In this document: in pieces, positions 8,365 to 17,171 of the stretch
Numbering within the stretch: position 1 is the first letter of the stretch
Layout of the letters: every line of letters starts with the position of its first letter
Notes under the pieces: generated by a model
Told to the model about the DNA's origin: nothing
The model's database searches: none
The model's input: only the letters and a program-made list of their open reading frames with translations
Source of the DNA: Costertonia aggregata
GTDB lineage: Bacteria > Bacteroidota > Bacteroidia > Flavobacteriales > Flavobacteriaceae
Assembly (NCBI RefSeq): GCF_013402795.1
Contig: NZ_CP058595.1
Coordinates: forward strand, 97,501 to 161,500
Length of the DNA: 64,000 nt
Reading direction: 5' to 3'
Translations under genes and position numbers: made by a program

Positions 8365-10813
8365 GGTCTACATTGTAGATAACACGAACACTTCTATAGG
8401 CAGAGATAGCATTAAATGAAGCTTCTATACGCTTGATGCCTTGTTTTGTCTTTTTTAGCGATTGTGTTTTTGGGATTTTCACCAATACATGTTTTAGATA
8501 CTGATTTCGTATTCTTGCTACTGGTGGGTATTCCGGCCCCAGTACATTCTCCCTAAAGATATTTCGTAACGATTTTGTGAACCATTCTGCCGCTTCATTC
8601 AATTTATTATAATCCTTATGCTTAAAAGTCACTTTGATTATCCTATTGATAGGTGGATATTTGTATTGTTCGCGTTCATATAGTTGCTCATTATACATCC
8701 CAACATAATCGCTGGTAGTGACCTGCTTTAAGATTTGATGATATGGATTATAACTTTGTATAATGACCTTACCCCTTTTTTGCGTACGCCCTGCCCTGCC
8801 GGCGACTTGTGTCAGCAATTGAAAACTGCGTTCATGGGCCCTGTAATCCGGAAAATTCAGTAGAGTATCCGCATTCATGATACCTACCAAGCCCACATTT
8901 CTAAAATCCAACCCCTTGGTCAACATTTGAGTACCGACCAAAATATCCAATTCCTGATTTTCAAACGATGTTATTATTTTTTCATACCCGTGCTTACCCC
9001 GTGTAGTGTCCAAATCCATTCTGCCGACATTTACATCGGGATATAGTTTTTGCAGCTCTTGTTGAACTTGCTCGGTCCCAAAACCTTTCGTATCTAAAGT
9101 AGGGCTACCGCATGCCATACAGCTTTGCTGTACCGCGGTATGGTGACCGCAGTAATGGCATCGCAATTGGTTTTTATACTGATGAAAAGTAAGACTTACA
9201 TCACAATTGGGGCACTGTGGCGAATGGCCACAAGTTGTACATTCAACAATTGGTGCAAAACCCCTTCGGTTTTGAAATAGAATTATTTGTTCCCCAATAT
9301 GCAATGCCTCGGTTATTTCTTGTAACAAACGTTCGGAAAAATGACCTTTCATTCTTTTTTTACGGGTCTGTTCCTTAATGCCCACCAGCTCCATATCCGG
9401 TAGCAGCACATTACCGTATCTTCTATCTATACTTGCATACCCATATTTATCCTGGGAAACGTTATAGAAGCTCTCCACGCTCGGTGTCGCCGAACCCAAC
9501 AAGACATTACCGCCAAACATATTTGATAATATTATGGCAGCATCCCTAGCGTGGTAGCGTGGTGCGGGATCATACTGTTTAAAGGAAGATTCATGCTCCT
9601 CATCAACTATTATCAACCCCAAATCGGTAAACGGCATGAACAAGGCGGAACGTGCCCCAAGAATTATTTGTGCTTTGGGTCTGTTTTGCAGTACGTTGTT
9701 CCATACCTCTACTCTTTCATGAATACTATATTTTGAATGGTATACCGATACTTTTTCCCCGAAATACTCTTGTAAACGACCAATTAACTGCGCTGTTAGG
9801 GCAATTTCGGGCAATAGGTACAAAGCCTGTTTTCCCGAACCTATACAATCCTCTATCAGCTTTACATATACTTCTGTTTTGCCGGATGAAGTAATACCAT
9901 GCAAAAGTGTAGGTTTGTTCTCCGAAAAATTTTTCTGAATATCCTGCAACGCATTTTGCTGATATTCGTTCAATGCCTTTATATCAGAAGTATTGATAGT
10001 AGGCTCATAGTTTACCCTATCCGTTCGTATCAAATATTCATCAAGGATATTTTTATCAATCAATGACTTTATAATGGCTTTTGATGCACCGCTCTCCGTT
10101 TCCAAATCGGTTACTTTGACCGGTTTTTTTGTTACTGCCTGTAATTGAAACAATGATAAAATAACCTGACTTTGCTTGGGAGCTCTCGAAAGTGTTTTCA
10201 ATAGTGCTTCTAATGCCTCTTCCGTATTGTACTCAGCACCAAGCTGAACATAGCGAATAAGCTTTGGCTTGTACTGCTCATATACCTCTTCCTTTAGGTT
10301 GATGATTTTTTTATGCATCAATCTTTCCAAAACGGGGAGTACGTTTTTTCGGTCAATAATCGCACTTATCTCTTGAACCCTTAAAACCGGCTGGTGCTCA
10401 AGTGCTTCGAAAACCAAAAACTCATCATCCTTTAAATCGGACTCATCAATTTCAGCAGTCTTATTTCTTAAAATAAGCGTTTCACTTTCCAACAAAAAAG
10501 CACTGGGCACAGCAGTACGAAAAACCTCTCCGATAGTACACATGTAGTAATCGGCAATCCACTGCCAATGTTGTAGCTGTATTTTGGTGACCAAGGGTAT
10601 ATCATCCAAGATTTGATGTATTTCCTTGGCCTCATAAACGGTCGGCGGCCTATTGTGCACCTCGTGTACCAATCCCGTATATATCTTTGATTTGCCAAAG
10701 GGAACAGCAACCCGTATTCCCGGCAGTAAAATACCAGCTTCCGATTCAGAAACACTATAAGTAAAGAGTTTTTCTAAAGGTATGGGCAGTATTACATTAA
10801 CAAAATATTGCAT
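8357..10813 (-). CDS. priA: Primosomal protein N' (replication restart helicase PriA)
   Basis: An 818-residue 3'-5' DNA helicase that reloads the replisome at collapsed forks. In order: N-terminal 3'-DNA-binding domain (1-105), winged-helix-like region (to ~280), Walker A GITSSGKTEVY (near 306-316), DEEH box (near 404-407), the zinc module with paired Cys motifs (CTTCG, CPNC, CHYC, CMACG; near 520-560), and helicase motifs LVGTQMLTKGLDF and QVAGRAGR. All catalytic motifs are intact and length is normal for Bacteroidota. It is last in the run nadC-yihY-DUF2147-priA, 14 nt after the DUF2147 gene. Confidence 0.97.
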   Translation of the reverse strand: MQYFVNVILPIPLEKLFTYSVSESEAGILLPGIRVAVPFGKSKIYTGLVHEVHNRPPTVYEAKEIHQILDDIPLVTKIQLQHWQWIADYYMCTIGEVFRTAVPSAFLLESETLILRNKTAEIDESDLKDDEFLVFEALEHQPVLRVQEISAIIDRKNVLPVLERLMHKKIINLKEEVYEQYKPKLIRYVQLGAEYNTEEALEALLKTLSRAPKQSQVILSLFQLQAVTKKPVKVTDLETESGASKAIIKSLIDKNILDEYLIRTDRVNYEPTINTSDIKALNEYQQNALQDIQKNFSENKPTLLHGITSSGKTEVYVKLIEDCIGSGKQALYLLPEIALTAQLIGRLQEYFGEKVSVYHSKYSIHERVEVWNNVLQNRPKAQIILGARSALFMPFTDLGLIIVDEEHESSFKQYDPAPRYHARDAAIILSNMFGGNVLLGSATPSVESFYNVSQDKYGYASIDRRYGNVLLPDMELVGIKEQTRKKRMKGHFSERLLQEITEALHIGEQIILFQNRRGFAPIVECTTCGHSPQCPNCDVSLTFHQYKNQLRCHYCGHHTAVQQSCMACGSPTLDTKGFGTEQVQQELQKLYPDVNVGRMDLDTTRGKHGYEKIITSFENQELDILVGTQMLTKGLDFRNVGLVGIMNADTLLNFPDYRAHERSFQLLTQVAGRAGRTQKRGKVIIQSYNPYHQILKQVTTSDYVGMYNEQLYEREQYKYPPINRIIKVTFKHKDYNKLNEAAEWFTKSLRNIFRENVLGPEYPPVARIRNQYLKHVLVKIPKTQSLKKTKQGIKRIEASFNAISAYRSVRVIYNVDHI

Positions 10814-10827
10814 TTTCTCATCACCTT

Positions 10828-11259
10828 CTATTCCTCAACACGTAACCATGTCTGGGTACGATAGATAAACGCAAGGTAACCGCGAACTTTGAGTTCGTTA
10901 GGATTATCCGGGTTTAACCAAATTTTGCACCTAAAGGTCATGGCCTGTTCAGGGTCAAACAGATATTTCCCTTTCCATTCGCCATCTTCGTTTTCTTCGG
11001 CTTTTTTGATGATGGTAAGGCCTTTTATGGGTTTATTTTTTAATTCTCCCTTACACTTGGTACATTTTGCGTTTTCCTTGCCCTTTTCCAAAATTTCAAG
11101 CACTTTACCGTACATCAATCCATCTTTTTTATAGATTTTGATGATTCCCTTAGGTTTACCAGTTCTATCATCAATGGTCTTCCATTTGCCAAAAACGCTT
11201 TGACCGTTTGAAAACTGAAAAGACATCACGATAATTATGCCCCATAATATTTTACTCAT
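10828..11259 (-). CDS. DUF2147 family secreted protein
   Basis: About 143 residues. The N-terminal signal peptide (MSKILWGIIIVMSFQFSNGQ) is followed by a small beta-rich domain with GKWKTIDDRTGKPKGIIKIY and a C-terminal RGYLAFIYRTQTWLRVE, typical of DUF2147. A CxxC pair (AKCTKCKG, near 70) could be a disulfide or metal site. I chose the ATG at 11259 because it overlaps the yihY stop as ATGAGTAA; an in-frame ATG at 11268 is the alternative. Function unknown; probably periplasmic. Confidence 0.82.
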   Translation of the reverse strand: MSKILWGIIIVMSFQFSNGQSVFGKWKTIDDRTGKPKGIIKIYKKDGLMYGKVLEILEKGKENAKCTKCKGELKNKPIKGLTIIKKAEENEDGEWKGKYLFDPEQAMTFRCKIWLNPDNPNELKVRGYLAFIYRTQTWLRVEE

Positions 11260-12232
11260 TACTCCCATTCTTTCTATAGTTTTTTCGTAGGTAATTTAAA
11301 GAAGCATTGAGCTCAAACCCAAGCAGCAATATATTGGAATTTAACCATATATACACCATTAAAATAAGTAATCCTCCTAAAGCCCCGTAAAGCTCGTTGT
11401 ATCGCGCGAACTTATCTACGTAAATACCAAACAGATACGAAGTTGTCAAAAACAAAATGGTTGTCATCAAAGCACCAATAGAAAAGAATTTGGCCTGTTT
11501 CCCTTCTCGCGTCCCAAAATAATATAGTGTAGCGGTGGTAAAATAAGAAAGAATGATAAAGAATAACAGCTTCGCGATCTGTACACCAATAATATCATCT
11601 TCCCCGAGCATATAACCGCCCTGCCTAGCTGCAAAATCATTAAGATATCCCAATACATAAAATTCAAAATAGATATAGGCCACAAAGCCGATAATGATAA
11701 GAACACCCAATATTAGGCCTACCATTAGTGCAAAAAGATATTGTTTAAAAAAATTACGGGTCAATTCTATATGATACGAAGTCTCAAAACCACCAAAAAT
11801 AGAATTGACCCCATTGGCGATCAAAAAAATGGAAAGTATAAATGCCGATGATAGGAGTCCACCCCTTTTTTGATCTTTTATTTGCTGAAAAATATCCCCA
11901 AAGTACTCACCCGTGGCAGATGGCAGGAACGATTCTAAAAAGGATTGAAATTCTACATCAAAATTGGCATTGCCAACGCTTATGTACGAGACCAAAAACG
12001 GCACCAATGTCACCATAAAAATAAGCAACGGAAAAAGCGCCATAAATAGACTAAAGGCAATAGCACTTGCCCTAGTAGAGAGTGCTCCCTGAAAAATACC
12101 CACGATATACATTTCTATCAAATCGTAAAGGGAAAGACCTTCAAAAGCAGATAGTTTCACTTTTTTCAATAGCAATACCACTTTGTTCACAACAGGTATT
12201 TTTGCCAGTTTTTCCTCGATCTCAACCGACAT
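11252..12232 (-). CDS. YihY/BrkB family inner-membrane protein
   Basis: A 326-residue polytopic protein with about six predicted membrane segments (clusters near 55-85, 125-150, 165-195, 220-240, 245-270 and 285-310). It has the family signature RASAIAFSLFMALFPLLIF near 55-73. Although the family was once called ribonuclease BN, its members are membrane proteins of uncertain transport function. It begins directly after the nadC stop and overlaps the DUF2147 gene, so all are probably co-transcribed. Confidence 0.9.
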   Translation of the reverse strand: MSVEIEEKLAKIPVVNKVVLLLKKVKLSAFEGLSLYDLIEMYIVGIFQGALSTRASAIAFSLFMALFPLLIFMVTLVPFLVSYISVGNANFDVEFQSFLESFLPSATGEYFGDIFQQIKDQKRGGLLSSAFILSIFLIANGVNSIFGGFETSYHIELTRNFFKQYLFALMVGLILGVLIIIGFVAYIYFEFYVLGYLNDFAARQGGYMLGEDDIIGVQIAKLLFFIILSYFTTATLYYFGTREGKQAKFFSIGALMTTILFLTTSYLFGIYVDKFARYNELYGALGGLLILMVYIWLNSNILLLGFELNASLNYLRKNYRKNGSNE

Positions 12233-13090
12233 TTAAACTGCTTTTAAGCTTAAATCCATATTATGAACGGAATGTGTCAAAGCACCCGAGGAGATATAAT
12301 CAACACCACATTCGGCATATTTGCGTATCGTTTCTTCATTGATACCGCCCGAGGATTCCGTTAGGCATTTATTACCTATCATTTTTACCGCGGTCCGGGT
12401 ATCCTGGTAGCTGAAATTATCTATCAAAATTCTGTACACGCCATCTGACTTCAATATTTCCTCGATTTCATCTAGATTTCTCGCCTCAACGATGATCTTT
12501 AAATCTCGCTTTGTTTTATTTAAATACGCCTTGGTCTTATCAATAGCCTTGGTAATACCACCGGCAAAATCAATATGGTTGTCCTTGAGCATTATCATAT
12601 CGTACAGAGCGAATCTATGATTTTCACCCCCCCCTATCTTTACCGCCCATTTTTCCAGAGCCCGTATTCCCGGTGTGGTCTTACGGGTATCCAATACTTT
12701 TGTTCCCGTACCCTCGAGCAAGGCAACAAATGTGTTTGTCTTTGTGGCGATGGCACTCATACGCTGCATTGCGTTCAACACCAATCGTTCCGCTTTTAAG
12801 ATACTTTGGGAACTGCCTTCAACATAAAACGCGATATCACCGTATTTTACATGGGAGCCGTCTTTTATGAGCACTTCGGTTTTTAGATTTTTATCTACAT
12901 TCTCAAAAACCTTTTTTGCAAAATCTATTCCGGCCACTATACCTTCGTCTTTTACCAATAATTTTGCCTTTCCCGAAGCCGATACTGGAATACAGGCCAA
13001 TGAGCTATGATCGCCATCGCCCACATCCTCCCTAATGGCATTTTTAATGATATTTTCTATTTCAAAATCAAATTGCGCCTTGGATATCAT
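12233..13090 (-). CDS. nadC: Nicotinate-nucleotide diphosphorylase (carboxylating)
   Basis: Quinolinate phosphoribosyltransferase: quinolinate + PRPP to nicotinate mononucleotide, CO2 and PPi, in de novo NAD synthesis. About 285 residues. Visible motifs are REDVGDGDHSS near the N-terminus, ERLVLNAMQRMSAIAT, LDTRKTTPGIRALEKWAVKIGGGENHR (PRPP/quinolinate site), the Lys in MLKDNH, and ESSGGIN near the C-terminus. The frame continues upstream to 13135, but the start MISKAQFDFEIENI at 13090 matches the family N-terminus better. First gene of the run ending in priA; the stop abuts the yihY ATG. Confidence 0.95.
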   Translation of the reverse strand: MISKAQFDFEIENIIKNAIREDVGDGDHSSLACIPVSASGKAKLLVKDEGIVAGIDFAKKVFENVDKNLKTEVLIKDGSHVKYGDIAFYVEGSSQSILKAERLVLNAMQRMSAIATKTNTFVALLEGTGTKVLDTRKTTPGIRALEKWAVKIGGGENHRFALYDMIMLKDNHIDFAGGITKAIDKTKAYLNKTKRDLKIIVEARNLDEIEEILKSDGVYRILIDNFSYQDTRTAVKMIGNKCLTESSGGINEETIRKYAECGVDYISSGALTHSVHNMDLSLKAV

Positions 13091-13149
13091 TGCTCGTTTT
13101 TTAAACAGTGCTAAATTAAGAAAAACAAATCCCAATATAGAAAATCATT

Positions 13150-13157
13150 TAACTTTG
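13150..13157 (+). promoter_or_regulatory. Candidate -7 element at rlmH start
   Basis: TAACTTTG matches TAnnTTTG and ends only 4 nt before the rlmH ATG (13162). If used, the transcript would be leaderless or nearly so. I see no TTG at -33, so this is tentative. Confidence 0.3.
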
Positions 13158-13161
13158 GAGC

Positions 13162-13635
13162 ATGACTATTAAACTTCTCGCCATTGGCAAAACCGATAGC
13201 AAAGCGTTACGAGAACTGGTTTTGGAATATGAAAACAGATTAAAGCACTATGTTAGGTTTGATTTGGATATTATCCCCGATATAAAAAATGTAAAAAATC
13301 TTTCAGAGGCGCAGCAAAAGGAAAAAGAGGGGGAACTCATACTTAAAAAATTATTACCTACAGACGTTTTGATCCTTCTAGATGAAAATGGAAAGCAATA
13401 TTCATCGATAGAGTTTTCAAAATATCTGCAAAAGAAAATGAATTCAGGCATTAAACAATTAGTATTCGTTATTGGTGGACCTTACGGTTTTAACGAAAGG
13501 CTTTACCAAAAAGCGCAAGGAAAACTAAGTTTGTCCAAAATGACCTTTTCCCATCAAATGGTAAGGCTATTTACCGTGGAACAAGTATACAGAGCTTTTA
13601 CAATATTGAAAAACGAGCCCTACCATCATCGATAG
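13162..13635 (+). CDS. rlmH: 23S rRNA pseudouridine-1915 N3-methyltransferase
   Basis: A 157-residue SPOUT methyltransferase that modifies pseudouridine 1915 in helix 69 of 23S rRNA in assembled 70S ribosomes. The knot signature is clear: LLDENGKQYSS (near 74), FVIGGPYGF (SAM loop, near 107), LSLSKMTFSHQMVRLFTVEQVYRA, and the invariant C-terminal YHHR. Length matches the family. It is transcribed alone between divergent nadC and convergent serA; a weak GATAGG/CCTATC hairpin overlaps its stop. Confidence 0.97.
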   Translation: MTIKLLAIGKTDSKALRELVLEYENRLKHYVRFDLDIIPDIKNVKNLSEAQQKEKEGELILKKLLPTDVLILLDENGKQYSSIEFSKYLQKKMNSGIKQLVFVIGGPYGFNERLYQKAQGKLSLSKMTFSHQMVRLFTVEQVYRAFTILKNEPYHHR

Positions 13636-13661
13636 GCGTTTAAACCTATCAATACAGATAT

Positions 13662-15545
13662 TTAATAAAGAACCCTAAACCTGATCGTATTCTCGACCTT
13701 CTTCAAGGCCTTTATCACGTCTTTGTTGTATTCCTTATCCAAATCTGTGATTACATAACCAACTTCGCTATCGGTCGAAAGATATTGACCGGAAATATTC
13801 ATCTCATATTTGGCCAATACCTCATTGATCTTGGCCATAATTCCCGGGACATTCTTGTGAATGTGCAAAAAACGATGTGCATTGGATTGTTTGGGTAAGC
13901 GAATATTTGGGAAGTTTACCGCATCAACCGTGTTGCCAGAGTTGATATAGTCCATAATTTTATTGGGTACGAAGTCTGCAATATCACGTTGCGCCTCTTC
14001 GGTACTACCGCCAACATGCGGTGTCAAAATCACATTCGGGAACCCCTGCAATTTAGTCTCGAAACTCCCATTGCTTCTAGGTTCCTCGGGATATACGTCT
14101 ACCGCGGCACCAGCGATTTTACCACTCTCCAAAGCAGTGGCCAAGGCATCTATATCGACCACGAAACCTCGGGAAAGATTTATTAACATGGCACCGGTTT
14201 TCATCTGATTTATTTCTCGTTCCCCTATAAAATTTTTATTGGCTTTGTTGTCATCAATGTGCAAAGTGACCACATCGGAAACATTCAATAAATCTTCAAG
14301 CGTATTGCATTTTATTGCATTTCCCAACGCCAACCTATCCTCGACATCGTAATAATACACTCGCATTCCAATGGCTTCTGCCAAAACGGACAATTGTTTG
14401 CCTATATTCCCGTAACCAACAATTCCCAAATTTTTACCACGTACCTCTCGGGAACCAGCAGCGGTCTTTTGCCATTGCCCATTATGTATTTCGGTACTTC
14501 TGGCGAAAACGCTTCGCATCAACATAATGATTTGCCCAATGGCCAATTCTACTACCGAACGTGTGTTGCTGTACGGCGCATTGAATACCACCACTCCCCT
14601 TTTTTTCGCATGTTCCAGATCTATCTGGGTAGTACCGATACAAAAAGCGCCGACCACCAATAGTTTGTTCGCCGAATCAAGCACTTTTCGCGTCACATGG
14701 GTTTTTGACCGTATGCCAAGGACATGAACGTCCTTTATTTTTTCTATAAGTTCTTCTTCCGGTAGGCTATGTGTCACCAATTCTACAGAAAAACCATCTT
14801 CGGACAGGTTTTCAAACGCAGCCGTGTGTACATTCTCCAATAATAAAATCTTTATCCTGTTTTTTGGATATGATATATTTCTAGGCAAATCGTTTACATA
14901 CAAAAACTCATCTAAATTGGGAGTTACGTAATCTGCATTGTTTGCCGCTTTATCCCTATGTATGTTTTCGGTATATGCAAAGAATTTATCCGCAATGCCT
15001 GCTTCTCGCATTACGTAATCACTGTAGCCATCACCTATTACCTGAACCTCCCCGTCGAGATCCATCTGTTTAAGGCATTCAATCTTTCCGTTGTGTTGTG
15101 AGAGCACGTTTGATTCGTCGAATCCCACGATATTTCCTTCATCGTCAAACTCAAAGGTATTGGCATATACCCTATCTGATGGAATATTGTACTCTTTTAC
15201 GATGGGGTCGATAAATTCCTTAAATCCACAGGAAATCACATAAATATCATCTGAGAACTTTTCGAAGAATTCTTTGTTGGACGATATGGATTTTGAAATT
15301 TTTTGACGCAGTTCCCCTACCAAATCGTCCAAGTGGTCTTTGTGGGCATTCAGAAGTTTTATTCGCCGTTCAAGTGATTCGGTAAACGAAATATCCCCAT
15401 CTATGCCAAGATTCGTGATTTTTTGTATTTCTTTAATAACCTCATCTTTATCGGGTTTGCCCTCAAGAGTCATTTCGGCCAATACATCAAGCGCCTCCAC
15501 TCGGGTCAATGTACTATCAAAATCAAACACGTATTTTCTGCCCAT
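13662..15545 (-). CDS. serA: Phosphoserine phosphatase-phosphoglycerate dehydrogenase fusion
   Basis: About 627 residues joining two enzymes of serine synthesis. Residues 1-220 are a HAD phosphatase of the SerB type: DFDST nucleophile motif (D8, D10), VISCGFKEFI (motif II Ser), and GDGYSD (motif IV). Residues ~230-545 are D-3-phosphoglycerate dehydrogenase: catalytic RSKTHVTRKVL region, Rossmann GIVGYGNIGKQ, LINLSRGFVVD, and TPHVGGSTEEAQ (catalytic His). Residues ~555-627 form a C-terminal ACT domain (serine feedback site in other SerA proteins). I chose the ATG at 15545 (MGRKYVFDFDS) over an upstream in-frame TTG at 15563. It would catalyse the first and last steps of the pathway; serC is not in the window. 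Confidence 0.93.
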   Translation of the reverse strand: MGRKYVFDFDSTLTRVEALDVLAEMTLEGKPDKDEVIKEIQKITNLGIDGDISFTESLERRIKLLNAHKDHLDDLVGELRQKISKSISSNKEFFEKFSDDIYVISCGFKEFIDPIVKEYNIPSDRVYANTFEFDDEGNIVGFDESNVLSQHNGKIECLKQMDLDGEVQVIGDGYSDYVMREAGIADKFFAYTENIHRDKAANNADYVTPNLDEFLYVNDLPRNISYPKNRIKILLLENVHTAAFENLSEDGFSVELVTHSLPEEELIEKIKDVHVLGIRSKTHVTRKVLDSANKLLVVGAFCIGTTQIDLEHAKKRGVVVFNAPYSNTRSVVELAIGQIIMLMRSVFARSTEIHNGQWQKTAAGSREVRGKNLGIVGYGNIGKQLSVLAEAIGMRVYYYDVEDRLALGNAIKCNTLEDLLNVSDVVTLHIDDNKANKNFIGEREINQMKTGAMLINLSRGFVVDIDALATALESGKIAGAAVDVYPEEPRSNGSFETKLQGFPNVILTPHVGGSTEEAQRDIADFVPNKIMDYINSGNTVDAVNFPNIRLPKQSNAHRFLHIHKNVPGIMAKINEVLAKYEMNISGQYLSTDSEVGYVITDLDKEYNKDVIKALKKVENTIRFRVLY

Positions 15546-15658
15546 CCTGTAAATACTATTCAAAAAAATTAAGCTCTAAAATTAAAAATTTATTCCATTA
15601 ACGGTCTGAGAATTCAACTAAAAGTTATCCCAATTATATTTATATCAATATTAATGAG

Positions 15659-15695
15659 GATATCATTTTTTAGTGGGCCAAAAAATGTCGATATC
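15659..15695. terminator. Hairpin between the DUF3307 gene and serA
   Basis: Inverted repeat GATATCATTTTTT (15659-15671) with AAAAAATG-tc-GATATC (15680-15695), loop AGTGGGCC, one 2-nt bulge. It lies after the DUF3307 stop on the minus strand and could terminate that operon, though the stem is AU-rich and no distinct U tract follows. Confidence 0.4.
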
Positions 15696-15751
15696 ATAAT
15701 GTGGTTTGGTAAGTATGCTTTTGAAAGACCGGAAAATAAAATTTAATCGTA

Positions 15752-16453
15752 TCATCTAACATTAATATAAACGACCCCGGCAATAATTGCCAAGCCAAAA
15801 CTCAACAAGGTTCCTATAAGTATATATTCCGTCAGCTTTCGGTTATTACTTTCTTTCAAGTCATTAAAGCGGAAAACCGATTTTGCCGCGATTAATAGAC
15901 CTATGGCTTCCCATCGGTCTAAGATAATGAACATCAACACGAACAACCGTTCAATAATGCCAATATATTTTCCTGCATTGGGCAATGACTTATGGTCCAG
16001 TTCAATCTTATCGGACATAGCCTCCAAAAGCTTACCCATTATTATTGCAGCTGGGAAGGTCACAAATATCAAGGCCGTAGCCAATGGCCAATCCAACTTT
16101 TCAAACAAGGCAATGGTATGTTCCGGTAAATTTTCATAATACGCACAAACATAAAGAACAACAAGGTGTAGCGCTTGGTCAATAAAAAAAGGAATACTTT
16201 TTAATTTGAATAAAGGTGTGGTATATAATTTGGCCAAGTCTATAACGTAATGGGATACCGCTATTACCAAAGCAATATTCCAGTAACTTAAGTCCCACAA
16301 CAATATCATCGTAACCAAAAAATGGAGCAGTACATGATAGTACAAATATTTGGAAGCTGCCCTATTGGCCTCTTTGTGAATGACCCATCGGTTGGGCTGT
16401 AATAAAAAATCACCTATTAAATGGGCCAATAAAAGTTTGGTAAACATCACCAT
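15752..16453 (-). CDS. DUF3307 family membrane protein
   Basis: A 233-residue polytopic protein matching DUF3307. The N-terminal signature is LLLAHLIGDFLLQPNRWV followed by YHVLLHFLVTM and VSHYVIDLAK; these His/Asp residues in or beside membrane helices are the family hallmark. About six to seven membrane segments are predicted. It starts 2 nt after the satD stop, so the two are translationally linked. ATG alternatives are 16453 and 16447. The partner's nucleotide-cyclase-like features suggest a sensory or regulatory role for the pair, which is inference. Confidence 0.82.
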   Translation of the reverse strand: MVMFTKLLLAHLIGDFLLQPNRWVIHKEANRAASKYLYYHVLLHFLVTMILLWDLSYWNIALVIAVSHYVIDLAKLYTTPLFKLKSIPFFIDQALHLVVLYVCAYYENLPEHTIALFEKLDWPLATALIFVTFPAAIIMGKLLEAMSDKIELDHKSLPNAGKYIGIIERLFVLMFIILDRWEAIGLLIAAKSVFRFNDLKESNNRKLTEYILIGTLLSFGLAIIAGVVYINVR

Positions 16454-16455
16454 TA

Positions 16456-17061
16456 CTATATTTCTTTTAAGATTTTAGCATAATACCCCAATAAATCATG
16501 TACCAAATCTAAACGCGCCCTTTTTTGACGTTGACTAACCGCAGACTGTTGAATGTTAAGCTGTTTGGCAATCGCTGTTTGCGAAGCGTCGGGGTTATCT
16601 AACACCAAGGCAACAATTTCTGCAGAAACCGGGCTCCAATCATCCATAAAATCCAAGGCCAACTTTAGCATAAGGTTAAGAGTATCGTCGTAAAACCCGC
16701 TGCCCGTAGCAATGGTTATGTTTACCTTATCTTCTTTTAGGGACTCAAAAGTTCTACCGGAACGGTGGTATGCCGGGCCATTGGATTCTGCTACACGCAT
16801 ACCACTATAAGTTTCTACACCAAGACCTATTCCCATACGAACATCCAGACCTTTTATGCTTTTCAACAAGGCTTTTATGTAAATCGCAGCTTTTAAGGCC
16901 AGTTCACGTTTTATTCTTAATTGAAATTCATCTCCCCTGTATATTTCCCAATCTTCTGGGGAATCTCCTAAAGTGGAAAGGTACTCCTTTAAACCTCCTA
17001 ACCATTTTGAATCTGGATAGTTACCAGAATTAATGATATCCCCTGTGATTATTGCCACCAT
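16456..17061 (-). CDS. SatD family protein with C-terminal helix-turn-helix
   Basis: A 201-residue cytoplasmic protein. The N-terminal part (1-140) recalls the nucleotidyl-cyclase/GGDEF fold: IITGDIINS (4-12), YRGDEFQL (41-48) at the place of GGDEF, VRMGIGLGVETY (near 95-106) as the SIGIA-like strand, and AYHRSGRTFESLK. The C-terminus (near 145-195) is a clear HTH (ASQTAIAKQLNIQQSAVSQ), like sigma-region-4 or MarR-type recognition helices. This matches the SatD family, often paired with DUF3307. The upstream DNA carries several copies of an 8-bp half-site, so autoregulation is likely. Enzymatic activity is not shown: two Gly of GGDEF are replaced by Tyr-Arg-Gly-Asp. Confidence 0.75.
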   Translation of the reverse strand: MVAIITGDIINSGNYPDSKWLGGLKEYLSTLGDSPEDWEIYRGDEFQLRIKRELALKAAIYIKALLKSIKGLDVRMGIGLGVETYSGMRVAESNGPAYHRSGRTFESLKEDKVNITIATGSGFYDDTLNLMLKLALDFMDDWSPVSAEIVALVLDNPDASQTAIAKQLNIQQSAVSQRQKRARLDLVHDLLGYYAKILKEI

Positions 17062-17065
17062 ATTT

Positions 17066-17156
17066 ATTAGTCAAAGTGCTAATATATTAAAATATTAGTT
17101 AATTTGCTAATATTTATTATTATAAGCTTTAAAGCTGATACATTGACAATATTAGC
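17066..17156. promoter_or_regulatory. Cluster of ATATTAGC/GCTAATAT half-sites upstream of satD
   Basis: Half-sites are ATTAG (17066-17070), GCTAATAT (17078-17085), AATATTAG (17091-17098), GCTAATATT (17106-17114) and AATATTAGC (17148-17156). The middle two form a near-perfect palindrome; the last two form a perfect 9-bp inverted repeat 33 nt apart. They begin 5 nt upstream of the satD ATG and end before the methyltransferase gene. This is the arrangement expected of a multi-site operator, most simply for the SatD HTH. Confidence 0.5.
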
Positions 17157-17171
17157 GAAATGAGTTATATA

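Noticed and set aside
13631-13650. GATAGG/CCTATC hairpin as rlmH terminator
   Set aside because: Six pairs, AU-rich loop and no T run; too weak to call.
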